From Adiantum capillus-veneris (lineage: Eukaryota; Streptophyta; Polypodiopsida; Polypodiales; Pteridaceae), in the NCBI GenBank assembly GCA_014529385.2, contig CM043969.1, positions 26,613,946 to 26,677,945 on the forward strand: a stretch of 64,000 nucleotides of DNA. The letters run 5' to 3'. Within the stretch, counting starts at the first letter, position 1, and the number at the start of each line of letters is the position of its first letter. The notes under the pieces were generated by a model. That model saw nothing but the letters and a program-made list of their open reading frames with translations. It did no database searches and was not told where the DNA came from. The translations under genes and the position numbers were made by a program. Shown here in pieces: positions 1-11,206 of this stretch.

Positions 1-540
1 TTAGAGCACGTTCAACGTGTCTGATTCTCCATGCTTCAAACTTTTTTAACAGGCCTTTAATTCTAAAACACATTTCCTTCAAAGAGGTGTTCTTGCTCTT
101 CCACACACCCAACACTTTCTTCACCACTAACAAGGCATCTTCTATTATGCTCAACCTTGTAATCCCATGCTTCAAACAAATGTGTAATCCGGCTTTCAAA
201 GTAGCATATTCGGCCTCATTATTACTATGCGCATCCAACTTGAACCCTCTCTTGTGTACTAACTTCCCCTCTGGATCATAAAGTGCTATACCCCCTGAAG
301 TTGCATCATGGCTCTTTTTGTATGAGCCATCAAAGAACAACACATGTGCATTGTTGATCTGTGGCACTTCTTCAACTACCTTTCTCACCACCTCTTCCTT
401 AACAAGAAGGAGATTCTCTTTGTAAGTCAACAAATCGGCTAGGGTAGCTCTTGTACTGTCTTCCACTAAAAAAGAGAACTCAAACTCTTGCAGCTCAATT
501 ACCCATTTCTTCACCACATTTGACATGTTAGTCCCATTAA
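1..540 (-). CDS. second (archaeal-like) RNase H domain of the Tat element, partial
   Basis: One open frame covers the whole interval and runs off the left edge. It begins with the connection segment (KKWVIELQEFEFSFLVEDST), then the RNase H motifs FFDGSYKKSH (first catalytic Asp, about 353-328), NNEAEYATLKAG (catalytic Glu), IIEDALLVVKKVLG (third acidic position, where GDS is usual) and WRIRHVERAL at the edge. In the family this domain digests the RNA template strand during reverse transcription. It is in a different frame from the RNase H ORF at 541-750, so a frameshift lies near 560. It is the best preserved coding piece of this element. Confidence 0.85.
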
Positions 541-993
541 TTAATTGTGGCGATAAGCAAATATTACACTGGCCATCACTAGCTCTACTTCCGAGAATTT
601 TCTCTCTGCTATCAACTTCACTCGGCTTGCATAATACACTCGCCTCATATAATGGCTACCCTTTCCCTTTTGCAATAACATGGCTCCAATGGCATCATCC
701 CCTACTGATGGATTTACATAAAAAACTGTCTCCCAATCAGGAGCATGCATGGTTCACAACCCTCCTAACACCTCTTTCACCTGTTGAAACGCTTCTTCAC
801 TCTTGTCATCCCATTGCAATGGATCATGCTTTGTCACTTGTTATAATGGATAAAGGAGCTGTGAAGACAATGGAATAAACCGCGCCATATACTTCACTTT
901 GTGTATAAAGGTTGCCAATTGCTTTGTACTCGTAGGTGATGAAAGAAGAATAATAGACTTAACCTTGTCTAGATCAGCCTCAACGCCATTTTC
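541..993 (-). pseudogene. gypsy-type RNase H and RT thumb/connection, Tat element
   Basis: The ORF at 541-750 reads FYVNPSVGDDAIGAMLLQKG and later ERKFSEVELVMASVIFAYRHN, which fits the start of the canonical Ty3/gypsy RNase H domain (the usual V.DAS..AIGA pattern and the (R)KYSEVE(L) pattern), then stops. The segment 750-993 translates in pieces to the RT thumb and connection region (a YMARFIPLSSQLL-like stretch in one frame) but is broken by stops. It lies between the RT palm and the second RNase H, the order expected for Tat. Confidence 0.7.
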
Positions 994-1898
994 TTACACC
1001 ATGTGGCCCAATAACTTCACCCTTGGCTGTGTTAGATGACATTTCTTTGGATTTAGTTGTCTTCCATATTGATCATATTGAGCCAATACCATTTGCAGCT
1101 GATCATGGTGCTCATCCCTACTGCTGTAGACACAAAAGTCATCCACAAAAGCTTTAACACAACTACCAATGAATGGTTCTAACACCCAATTTGCTCTCTC
1201 TTGATAGAAAGATGGTCCATTTGACAACCCAAATGGCAATACCGTGTAGCAATAGTAGCCCTAGGGCGTAATAAAAGTTGTCTTTGTGCGGTTTTAAGAG
1301 AAATCTTCAATTGAAAATAGCCTGAAAAACCACCACACACACTGTATCTCTCATAACCTGCCATTGAATCCAAGATCTGATCGATGAATGGAAGAGGATA
1401 TGGGTTCTTCTTAGTGACTGCATTTAAGGGTTTAAAATCTACACAAATCCTCCACTTCCCATCCTTCTTTGGACTGACTACTACTGGACTCACCCATTCT
1501 GTGGTCTCCACAGGGACTATGAACCTTGCCTTCAATAACTTGTCCAACTCTTCCCGCAAGGCTTCCATTTGCTCTTGATCCATCCTTCTTAGCCTTTGCC
1601 GCACTGGCTTAGCACCCTCCTTCAGTTCTATATGCATCTCTTTGCCCTTGAATCCTTTGATCTCTTCATATGAAATAATGAATAAATCAGGAAAACTAGC
1701 CAGCATGTGCAAATATATCTCCTTCTTCATAGTTGAGAGGTCTCCATTGATCATTTGTGTCATCAATTCCTGCTTCTTTGACAATTCAACCTTGGTTTGC
1801 ATCAGCCCTTCAATCACTTCATAAGGCCCTTCACTTTCATCTTCAACCTCATTTGCAAATGCGAGTAAACCAGACTCCAGGATTTCTTTGTCCATCAA
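994..1898 (-). pseudogene. reverse transcriptase, Tat element, frameshifted
   Basis: The upstream frame (1179-1898) carries the conserved RT fingers: VSPVVVSPKKDGKWRICVDF, LNAVTKKNPYPLPFIDQILD, and SGYFQLKI. After about 1262 the sense continues in another frame (994-1239) as MPFGLSNGPSFYQE and then FVDDFCVYSSRDEH, the catalytic Y/F-V-D-D box. The two ORFs overlap by about 60 nt in different frames, so a small indel near 1240-1262 disrupts the gene. Both catalytic aspartates are present. Confidence 0.85.
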
Positions 1899-2554
1899 AA
1901 GAATACAACATCAACATCCTCATCACTGTTGGTAGTACTATCAGTGTCCTCATCAATCAGTGTGGAATATTCTTCATCACTAGACTCATCTTCATCTTCA
2001 TAAAGCTCCTCCAATCGTTTCCTTGTGTCCATATTATATAGCGTCTTGGCACGTGTCTTTCCATAGAGGCTAATCGTACCACGTCTCCAATCTTGAACAG
2101 CTCTCACTGCACGTAACCATGGTCTACCCAGTATAATAGGATATGCTCCCACTGCACGTAACCATGGTCTACCCAGTATAATAGGATATGCTCCCAACCC
2201 CGTTGGCATCACATGAAAATCAACCATTGCCTTTGCATCATACGCCTCCACTTCTAAGCTCTTTACAACACCAAAACATTTTACTTTTTGATGGTTTGTC
2301 AATCTAATCGGGAAGCTTGACACCCCAGTCACTGTAAGACCCATCTTCTCAACGCATGAGTGTGTTATGACACATATTTGGGCTCCACCATCCACATAAC
2401 CTTGTCCCATATTTTTTGTTTTGTGCCAGACATCTACTATTGGACAAATGTCTGGTAGCTCATCCATCGCCAACACCTTTACTGAACCTCTCTGTGGCTC
2501 TTTCTCCATTGAGTTAACCATGCTCTTCCACTGTCGCTTTAGCTTAGGCACCAT
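1895..2554 (-). CDS. aspartic protease region of the Tat element
   Basis: A 219-codon open frame. It contains a retroviral-type aspartic protease site written VDGGAQICVITHSCVEKMGL (usual form D-S/T-G-A; here DGGA) and the C-terminal ILGRPWLRA motif that commonly closes plant gypsy proteases. The ILGRPWLR block is present twice because of a 45-bp in-frame tandem duplication (2105-2194). The C-terminus is acidic (DEDESSDEEYST). In the family this enzyme cleaves the gag-pol polyprotein. The second position of the active-site triad is Gly rather than Ser/Thr, which may reduce activity. Confidence 0.75.
   Translation of the reverse strand: MVPKLKRQWKSMVNSMEKEPQRGSVKVLAMDELPDICPIVDVWHKTKNMGQGYVDGGAQICVITHSCVEKMGLTVTGVSSFPIRLTNHQKVKCFGVVKSLEVEAYDAKAMVDFHVMPTGLGAYPIILGRPWLRAVGAYPIILGRPWLRAVRAVQDWRRGTISLYGKTRAKTLYNMDTRKRLEELYEDEDESSDEEYSTLIDEDTDSTTNSDEDVDVVFF
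2105..2194. repeat. 45-bp in-frame tandem duplication (2 copies) in the protease
   Basis: Bases 2105-2149 are repeated exactly at 2150-2194. On the minus strand the unit encodes the 15 residues GAYPIILGRPWLRAV, so the reading frame is kept. Confidence 0.95.
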
Positions 2555-2608
2555 CTTTATAAGCTGCCCAAGAGTAACATTTGCCTTCCTGCTTGTGAGA
2601 TCCTCCTT

Positions 2609-3880
2609 CTAGTCATAACTTAATTGTCTATCTCCTAGTGGAAAAGCTGAAACATGAAACTTGCGACGAGTCCTTTTCCTCTTGGCCTTGACATCCTCGC
2701 CTTTACGACTCTTTCCCTTCTTCTTACTAGGACCCGGGGCACTTCTTCCTTCCTTGTCCTCTGTGGTCCTGTTCTCAATAGGCATCACTAATGTATCCTC
2801 TAGCTTAGATGCCTTCTCCAAGGTGACTACACTTATCACTTTTGTCTTTCCCTTTTCCTCCTGGGTTAACCCACTGGTTCCTTCTCCTTTAATTTCGATG
2901 CCATAATCATTTGACCTAGTTAGCACCTGTCTTGGCAATGGATACATGTCTCTCCCCATCCTTGGTTGCTTATCACATTGCGGGCTGATGTGGCCCAACT
3001 TTCCGCAATTATAACATGTGGGCGTCTGCCTCCAGAACCTACCATTGCTTTGTCCAACACCATTCCTAGGTCTTTCTTCACCTCCTGGCTGATTTGCAAA
3101 CCTCCCTCGACCTCGATTATTTTCCACTTGACTTAGCATGTTTAGGTTGAGATTCTTCATTCAATCTACCACTTGCCTCATGTTTTGCCTTAGCCCATCA
3201 TCTTGCACTGTTGTAGTGACCACTGCTGGCATAAGCTGAGGAGTAACAGAAACCATTGGTTCATGATGAACCCCTGGCATGCGACCTTGTAAAGAGTCCA
3301 TAGGCTTAAATTCAGACCTTATGGGCAAAGACTCTACTCCTAGCTGGCTCATTTTCCTTAGCTTCCACTCTTTGTTCCTTGCTACCTCTAATGCATCTTC
3401 ATATGTCCTATGCTTCTTTAGCTACACTCTCCAACGTATATTCTCCCAAAGACCAGCCAAGAACCTGTCCTTCTTCATCATGTCAGGCGGGGGTACTTGT
3501 GGTGCTAAGGCCTTGCACATCTGCTCTCATGCCAATGAAAACTTACGTATGTACGCATCTATTGGCTCACCCTCCTTCTGCACCAAACCTTGTACTTCTT
3601 GCCACACTTTGTCAGGATATTTTATCTTCACAAACTCCACTTCCAATCCATGCCTTAGATTATCTCAACTCAATCTTACAGGTGGATCAGCCACACGTAA
3701 CTCCTCTTTAAATGCTTTGGACCAAACTCGTGCATCACTCCTCAAACAGATTTGGAGAAGACGTAACATTTGCGTCTGGTCATGAATCTGGTTGCTAATA
3801 CATGCAACCTTCATCTTTTCCAAAAAGTCTTCTACATCTTTATCACTTCTTCCATGAAACTCCGGATAAGAGAAACCCAT
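2609..3880 (-). pseudogene. gag polyprotein of the Tat element, broken
   Basis: Pieces in several frames give a typical gag order. 3665-3880 begins MGFSYPEFHGRSDKDVEDFLEKMK, resembling the capsid start F.G..D..V.DFL. About 3660-3535 continues EVEFVKIKYPDKVWQEVQGL, then QKEGEPIDAYIRKF. 2609-3160 holds the zinc knuckle CYNCGKLGHISPQC (C-X2-C-X4-H-X4-C) followed by a basic K/R-rich tail. Stops near 3665, 3530, 3430 and 3160 break it. Gag packages the element RNA in the cytoplasm; this copy could not make a full protein. Confidence 0.75.
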
Positions 3881-4918
3881 GGCTACCCAAGTTACGATGC
3901 TTTGAGAACCCCTTCGAACACACGGGCAAGAACTTAAAACTTTTGACTAACTCAATCCCCAGAAACCTCAATGGCGCTCAAACTTTAGATAAGGACAAAC
4001 ACGTGCATATCAAATGAGTTTTCATAGTGAATCATCGGAATTACAACAGGCAAAGGGCATTCCAGTATCTCTCTTAATCTTCTTGGGCCGAACATAAAGA
4101 CTATGCGCTGCTGGAAAACAATCTTCTTGGACACATGAACATTTATCTGGATTCTTTGAGTTAAATGAAAAGGAGTGAATTGAGGGCCATTTGGATAAGC
4201 CATTAGTGTCAACCATGCAGCTCCCAACAAAGCACACCTGTCTTATCCTTTGATTTTTCCAAAATTTCAACAACATAACAGCATAAATGGCTTAAAAGAC
4301 CAAAAAACCAGCCATCATAACTTGGAAAAATTTTGACAGAGTTTCTCCATAAGTAGAGCAATGAGAACCCAAAATATAGACTGTATATGTATGCCTAAAC
4401 TGCCAACAATAGAACTCGAGCATCAAGTAGGAATCACTAGTACATAGCCTATGGCGAGGTTACGAAAAGGGTGCTCCAGCTACTTTTATCACCAAAAGGA
4501 TCTCACATTTGAGAATCCCCCAGCTCAATAAAACCTCACGCTATCGACCCTCTCGCGAAGGCTTATGCAAATCTCGTATAGTCAAGTCTCAGAAATGACT
4601 ATCTTCCAGACCAAGTCTCAGAAATGGCTGGGACTGCCAAATAAAACCAAGTATGGCTCCATAAAGGCGTACAATGGCAGTTTCCACAAGTAACGTACAA
4701 TACTAGTAGACAATGCGCTCAAACAGGCGCCCAATGATGCATACCCACGACAACTGCAAGTGACTCTTACTTGCTAGTGTATCACTCTACTCCAGCTACG
4801 TGTACCTGTGTGAATCACATGTACCTGTACCTGTCCCTGTAACCTGTAACCTGTAGTCTGCAACCTGTAATCCCGAAGTTGAAGCTCGAAGCTCGAAGCA
4901 GAAGGTACTCGAAGAAGA
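3881..4918 (-). other. untranslated leader between PBS and gag of the Tat element
   Basis: About 1 kb with no convincing coding signal, lying between the gag start and the primer binding site. A long leader here is common in Tat-type elements. At 4798-4872 it holds a short degenerate array built on CCTGTAA / TACCTGT heptamers. Confidence 0.5.
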
Positions 4919-4937
4919 TCCTCCGTGGGGGCGCCAA
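4919..4937 (-). promoter_or_regulatory. primer binding site (PBS) of the Tat element
   Basis: On the minus strand the sequence is TTGGCGCCCCCACGGAGGA, lying 5 nt inside a candidate LTR end (CTCACA, ending at 4943). The plus-strand element at the right end has TTGGTGCCCCCACGGAGGA at 62083-62101, in the same position relative to LTR and gag. TGG at the start fits pairing with a tRNA 3' CCA; the tRNA itself was not assigned. Confidence 0.75.
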
Positions 4938-4942
4938 AAGAA

Positions 4943-5108
4943 TGTGAGCGGGATGGAAACACACGTCTCTATAATAACTCGACACACACTCTTGGGATGA
5001 GATACACACACACTATGGGGCACCACTCGGCTTATACAACCCACTTGGTCGAGACAGGGAACACACCGATGGAGTGAGAGAAAAGAGAGACTACCTGTTT
5101 ACCCACTC

Positions 5109-5190
<82 letters not shown>
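4943..5190 (-). repeat. 5' LTR of the Tat element, inner part (outer boundary not resolved)
   Basis: The inner end (minus-strand ...CTCACA) lies next to the PBS. The LTR extends to the right and includes a pure GA microsatellite at 5114-5186. The second Tat-like element at the right also has CT/GA tracts in its LTR. I could not find the outer TG end or a target-site duplication because the matching 3' LTR is outside the window. Confidence 0.5.
5114..5186. repeat. (GA)n microsatellite, about 73 bp
   Basis: Uninterrupted alternating G-A in the sequence, inside the putative Tat LTR. Confidence 0.98.
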
Positions 5191-6855
<1,665 letters not shown>

Positions 6856-7730
6856 GCCCCTCTCAACACTTGATGCAGAACAAACCTTATAAAGCCGAAG
6901 ATGTGAGGTAAATGATGAAGATGTCCGTTGCAATATGCACTGAAGGACAAGACTTTGGTGAACCTCCGCGAGTGTAGCAGCAGTCTGGAGTGTCCCAACC
7001 TCCGAGGGTTCTCCATGGTAAAGTGCCGTCACGAGCAGTGTAGCAAACTGCTGTACTCTGTCGATACAAGGTGAAGATATTGCGTAAAGGCCCTGAATTG
7101 AGTGTGAAAACAACTCCTTGTTGTAAAAGAAGTGCCAATAGACCTGCAAGTGTCTTGCCCAATAGGATTTGTGGTGTCTGTAGTCAAACCGTCTGGAGGT
7201 AATGGGGAAGCGTAGGAACCGTCATGAGAATGCATGGAAGCTTGTCAATGCATGAACCTGTAACCTAGGGTGGCGAGGTGGCTAAGATGTGTAAAACTCC
7301 AGGAAGGCCAGATGTAGCAATGTGCGCCGTAAAGGTCCTCCAAAACAAGGAAAGCCAGACTAAACAGTCTGCATTGTAGAAGCTACTGTAAGCTACAACA
7401 GTCACAGGGAGACCGCATGGACCGCCACCGAATGGTGTCTTGTCAATAGGTAGGGTAATCCAAGATGAGGGGAAAGCCAGACTCAACAGTTTGTGTTGTG
7501 AAGGGCCTCTAAGAATAAGTGTGATCCGACCTAGCTATCTGTACCGTGATCATCCTATAGAAGTAGGAAAGCAGATTGAGTAGTTTGTGCTTTGCAGATT
7601 CTCTAAGTAGAGGAAAGGTTATACCAATTTGTCTGCGTCGTCTTGTGTGTATCTCATGCCTCCCCAATCATCCGGTGTCAACCAAAACAAAATCCACTCC
7701 ACTGCCACCAAATTGCGACTTGATGTGGCT

Positions 7731-8105
7731 CATAGTGACATAAAAATGCGTTTCGGCCCTCCAAAACTCCGAAACGGCGAGACGGCCAAAATGTTTCGGT
7801 GAAACGAGTTAAGTTTTTGGTTTTTTTTTGCCCCCTTTTGACAAGTTGACCTCAAACCACTTGTTTGGGGATTTTTTAAGCCATGTACCTTACCTTGTTC
7901 ACTTGTGACTCAAGTCTCACATCTAGATTTTGGTAATTCACATGTCTTGATAGGTGAATTTGTATGCATATTCGATGCATAATTACATGTATATACTTGT
8001 AAAACGAAACGTGTGTTTCGCTTTCTCTGAGCTACGAAACGAAACGTTTCAGAACGCACAAAACTCCAAAACGCACGAAACCCGGAAACATTTCATGTCA
8101 CTCTG
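7731..8105. mobile_element. hAT-like MITE, 375 bp
   Basis: The ends are CATAGTGACAT and, read inwards on the other strand, CAGAGTGACAT: an inverted repeat with 10 of 11 matches that continues imperfectly through ...AAATG..TTTC.GG. The flanks are ATGTGGCT (7723-7730) and GTGTGGCT (8106-8113), an 8-bp target duplication with one difference. CA termini and an 8-bp duplication fit the hAT superfamily. The interior is non-coding and rich in GAAACG / CGTTTC palindromic motifs. It sits inside the non-autonomous copia element, so it came later. Confidence 0.7.
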
Positions 8106-9160
8106 GTGTGGCTCTCAATGTGAATGAGTTGGGAGTGGCCTACTGCCTAGGTCGAGGGATAAGTTTGCTGGAAGGTTTACCGAGGATGAGTGTAAGCAAC
8201 TCTGAAGGTACTAATCCAAACAAGATCCTCTCCCTAAGTCCATGTAGATGCTCCTATATAAGCAAGTGATTTGACGTGTCGAGGTCAATTGGTAAGTGTC
8301 TGTCCATTAAAGATGGTGGTATCCTCTCTGGGAATGTCGTGATCCCATATGCCATGAGCATGACCATGTCTCGTGTGAACTCCTCCGATGAGTGCATAGG
8401 TGTGTCCATAGCAAACCACAAGTCATCACCCCCTCTCAAGTGTGCAACCGCCGAATGATGGCTGGAATGAATGGATCTCCCAAGGATCTCGTACGCCGTA
8501 GATGATCAAGCCGATGTCGAAGATATCGTGTATTGCAGCAGTCACTGAGAGACCGCATGGACCACCTACGGATGGTGTCCTGGCAAGAGGTAACTTCATC
8601 CTCTGTAAAAAAACACAAGCCATGTGGCTGCTGTCCACCCAAAAATGCAACTGCGAGGTGATGAAAACGCTGCTGTCCAGCGATTTTCAGCGTGCTTGTA
8701 TGCTCCCGACAGGGCAGAGGGTGTCGAGATGGTGGGGAATCCATGTCACAGCCCCTGGTGGGCTGAAAACAAAGAAAATACCAGTGGTTAAAGGCTGAAA
8801 TCTGATGATATGAACAGGAATCTTGCCGGCAAGGCACCAGATGCCAAGCTGGATCGGAGGCAACGGAGGCAAGCTCTGTGGGTGAGGCCCTGAGCCCCAA
8901 ACTTGTCCTGTGTTGAAAACGCAGCAGCAAACCAAAAACGCAGCAAGGTCCAAAAACGTAAGCTGTCCCAAAGACGTAGATCTGGTGCCGATCTGGGTGC
9001 GATTTGTTGCAGGGAGGGGATGTGAAGGGGGGAAAGATGTCGATCCAAAAACGGAGGCTTATTGCAAAAAAAAACGCTAGGGTTGCAAAACAAAACAAAC
9101 GCTAGGCAGTCTGATGACGTTTTCCGCGACGGAAAGTGACAGAGAATCTAGCTCTAGGCC

Positions 9161-9232
9161 TCAGAAGTTGGATTGCTGGCTGATCTTCTTCTTGGGAGGG
9201 GTACCTGATGCAGAAGGATGCGCCTTGGACAT
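9161..9232 (-). pseudogene. possible remnant of gag N-terminus
   Basis: A 23-codon ORF that starts 12 nt inside the PBS: MSKAHPSASGTPPKKKISQQ, then three more residues and a stop. The position, just after the PBS, is where gag would begin, and the basic Lys run is gag-like. No downstream gag domain follows. This is an inference from position; it may be just leader sequence. Confidence 0.3.
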
Positions 9233-9244
9233 GAAGAGCCTCAA

Positions 9245-9256
9245 GCTCTGATACCA
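9245..9256 (-). promoter_or_regulatory. initiator-Met tRNA primer binding site
   Basis: Minus strand TGGTATCAGAGC, the standard plant copia PBS (complement of the initiator-Met tRNA 3' end). It abuts the 5' LTR directly. Confidence 0.92.
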
Positions 9257-9602
9257 TGTGAGAGTGCGTGTGTGAGGAAGCGTGAGAGAGGAGACAGAGA
9301 GAGAGACAGAGAACACAACACCTGTGTGGGAAAGGGGGCGATCAACCCCCCATTGACTACCTGAACAAGAAGACCCGTACAATGATCAGATGGTAATGAA
9401 ATGTGTACCCCCTTGGCCCGATATATACGAGTGCTCAAGGTGGGCGCCCAACTCAAGTGGGCGGCCGGCCCCAAACGCTGGCGGCCGGACAAGGTACAAC
9501 CTATGCTATGGGTGGCCAGCCCGAAGACACGCCCGGAGACACTAGCCGTACAAGGAAGTGCCCTAGACCTGTGTGAAGCAGCAGAGTATTGTAAATCTAA
9601 CA
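9257..9602 (-). repeat. 5' LTR of the non-autonomous copia element, 346 bp
   Basis: Runs from TGTGAGAGTG (next to the PBS) to TCTAACA. The plus-strand TG...CA termini are the canonical LTR dinucleotides. It matches the left LTR over its last 290 bp. Confidence 0.82.
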
Positions 9603-10299
9603 TCTTTGTGTGTGCAAAAACATAGGGCTTGATCGTCCAATCTCACCAATACTCTGCTAGGTACCAAATACTGCCATAGCTGATGACAAGATACAACCAG
9701 AGGGTAAAATTAAAAAAACCCCTCAAAATTTTCATTAAGTACATTGCTAAGGGGGAAAACCAATAGAACAATACTGGAAAACTATTCATGTAGGTAGGTC
9801 AAAGTTGGCTAGTTCAGTACTTGCTCAAAATCTCCTTAACTTCAGCATAACTGATTGTTACTTATACATATAGAGACAGAGGATAAATCTTGCTGGTTGT
9901 TCTAAGGTCTAGCTGTCACTGCTGCTAGATTTCCAGGCCTAGTACTAGAGTTCTAGCTGCATATCCAAAGAGTGGTAGTAGGCTAGGAATTGCCCTTAGT
10001 GAGGGTGGAGCATTGTCAGTTGGTGTCTGCACTCCCCCTTTTCAATTGATTCCTCATCCCTCTCTTGTGAAGAATCCCCCTTGGTTCATCTCTCTCACCA
10101 TGCTACATGCAGGTCACATTCTCTAGTGTTCTTTATTGGGCTTCCAAGACAGAGCTAGATGTACATGGAGAATGGAGTTCCCAGAGCATGGACAAAAGAG
10201 AACGTTCAGGAGAGGCAGACACATGTGCCTTCAAGTACTAGAAGGTCAGAGGAAGAAGAAGGTGAAGTTTTTGACGTCGTAGGAACAATCCCTAGAGAG
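9603..10299. other. gene-free stretch
   Basis: No ORF with a recognisable domain and no clear repeat structure. It lies between the LTR element and a gypsy gag relic. Confidence 0.4.
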
Positions 10300-10935
10300 A
10301 GCTAAGAGAAGGCAAGCAAAGAATAGGAGGAGATGGAGACATAGGTAGACAAAGGCTCCTCCAATTTACGGATTTGTAGAAGCGGTGATCCTATTCCAGA
10401 AGATCCACCTCCTCAAGCTTCTTCTTCTTGAGCAACTATACCACTTGCTTCGCTAGAGCTTCGGAGTAGTGTCCTCCGGAGAAGGCTATATCAAACTGCT
10501 GAATGAAAGGCAAAGCCTTCGAAGCATCTCCAATCCGGAAAAGGATTCAAATTTCATTGACCGTCCATCCTCTTTAAATTCCTGTCTTTTTGTTCTTGTC
10601 TTAGAGGAAATCATACTGGTTGACTTGGTAAAAGCGTTTCTTCTTTGCATAAAACATGTGATCGTCGGAGTCCGAACTGTCAGAGGATGACGACTCCGTG
10701 GAGCTGTTAGAAACTTGTCGGAATTTGATCTTCTTTGCCTTTTTCTTGTTCTTTCCAAAACATTGTTTCTTGCTTCTCTTTTTGCCCTTTCTGTGGTCCC
10801 CGCTCTAGTCGGAAGAGGAAGAGCTAGAAGAACTGTTAGAAGAAGAGGAAGAAGAACTGGGTAGTCCATCGAAACGCGCGCGCTTCTTCTATTTTTGTGC
10901 AGTTGCAAAAGAAGATTTGTTTGATAGAATTTACA
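10300..10935 (-). pseudogene. Ty3/gypsy (chromovirus-type) gag relic
   Basis: In the minus-strand frames one reads, in order, a Ser-rich tract, a Lys-rich tract, STESSSSDSSDSDDHMFYAKKKR, then after a gap KFESFSGLE, and shortly SKALPFIQQFDIAFSGGHYSEA. The last string resembles the gag capsid start of the chromovirus at 43737-43850 (DKVLACIRQFDAAFGDEGFT). The Ser/Asp-rich linker is also shared in type. Stops and frameshifts interrupt it. The 154-codon ORF annotated by simple ORF finding is in another frame and is not the real one. Identification rests on eye alignment only. Confidence 0.5.
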
Positions 10936-10936
10936 G

Positions 10937-10966
10937 GTGGGAAACCTCAAAGCGAGGAAAACCCAC
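10937..10966 (-). repeat. LINE 3' terminal hairpin, copy A
   Basis: Minus-strand pattern GTGGG-TTTT-CCTC-GCTTT-GAGG-TTT-CCCAC (with the first and last blocks pairing, CCTC pairing with GAGG). Same element as in copies B to E. Confidence 0.85.
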
Positions 10967-11104
10967 TGAAAGAAAGGGAGACAAAAAGTGGAGCACTATG
11001 AGGCTCGGAAGGCTATAAACAATCAAAGTAATCTTGTAGGTATCAAGAGTGATGTCTCCAGCGTCATAAGCGAAATGTAGTGCTTGACCAAGAGATAATT
11101 TAAA
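10937..11104 (-). mobile_element. LINE copy A: 3'-end fragment of about 170 bp
   Basis: Bases 10937-11104 match the 3' end of the neighbouring LINE B (11131-11300), including the 30-nt hairpin and the block TGAGGCTC.GAAGGCTA. Only the terminal part is present, directly joined to the tail of copy B. Either a severely 5'-truncated insertion or a tandem duplication of the 3' end. Confidence 0.8.
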
Positions 11105-11130
11105 CAAAATTTGCTTTGATTAATTTACAA

Positions 11131-11160
11131 GTTGGAAACCTCAAAGCAAGGAAAACCCAC
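11131..11160 (-). repeat. LINE 3' terminal hairpin, copy B
   Basis: Same 30-nt structure as the other copies with two changes; the outer stem reads GTGGG/CCAAC on the minus strand, so one pair is lost. Confidence 0.8.
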
Positions 11161-11206
11161 GAAAAGAAAGGGATACAAAAGACAGAGCACTATGAGGCTC
11201 CGAAGG

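Larger units (their letters stand above)
1..4943 (-). mobile_element. Tat-like Ty3/gypsy retrotransposon, truncated by the window edge, decayed
   Basis: Reading leftwards on the minus strand the order is PBS (4937), a 1-kb leader, gag with a zinc knuckle, aspartic protease, reverse transcriptase, gypsy-type RNase H, then a second RNase H that runs to base 1. Two RNase H domains in a row are a known mark of the plant Tat/Ogre lineage of Ty3/gypsy. Integrase and the 3' LTR would lie beyond the left edge. Frameshifts and stops separate nearly every domain, so the copy is not functional. The same type of PBS occurs in a second element near 62083, which supports the boundary placed here. Confidence 0.85.

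Noticed and set aside
8436-9098. 220-codon minus-strand ORF in the non-autonomous copia element
   Set aside because: No copia gag or pol motif; composition rich in Cys/Phe/Arg and overlapped by other long ORFs; treated as chance.
10486-10950. 154-codon ORF with an apparent hydrophobic signal-like stretch (LLPLLLTVLLALPLP)
   Set aside because: The Leu-rich stretch is a Ser-rich gag linker read in the wrong frame.
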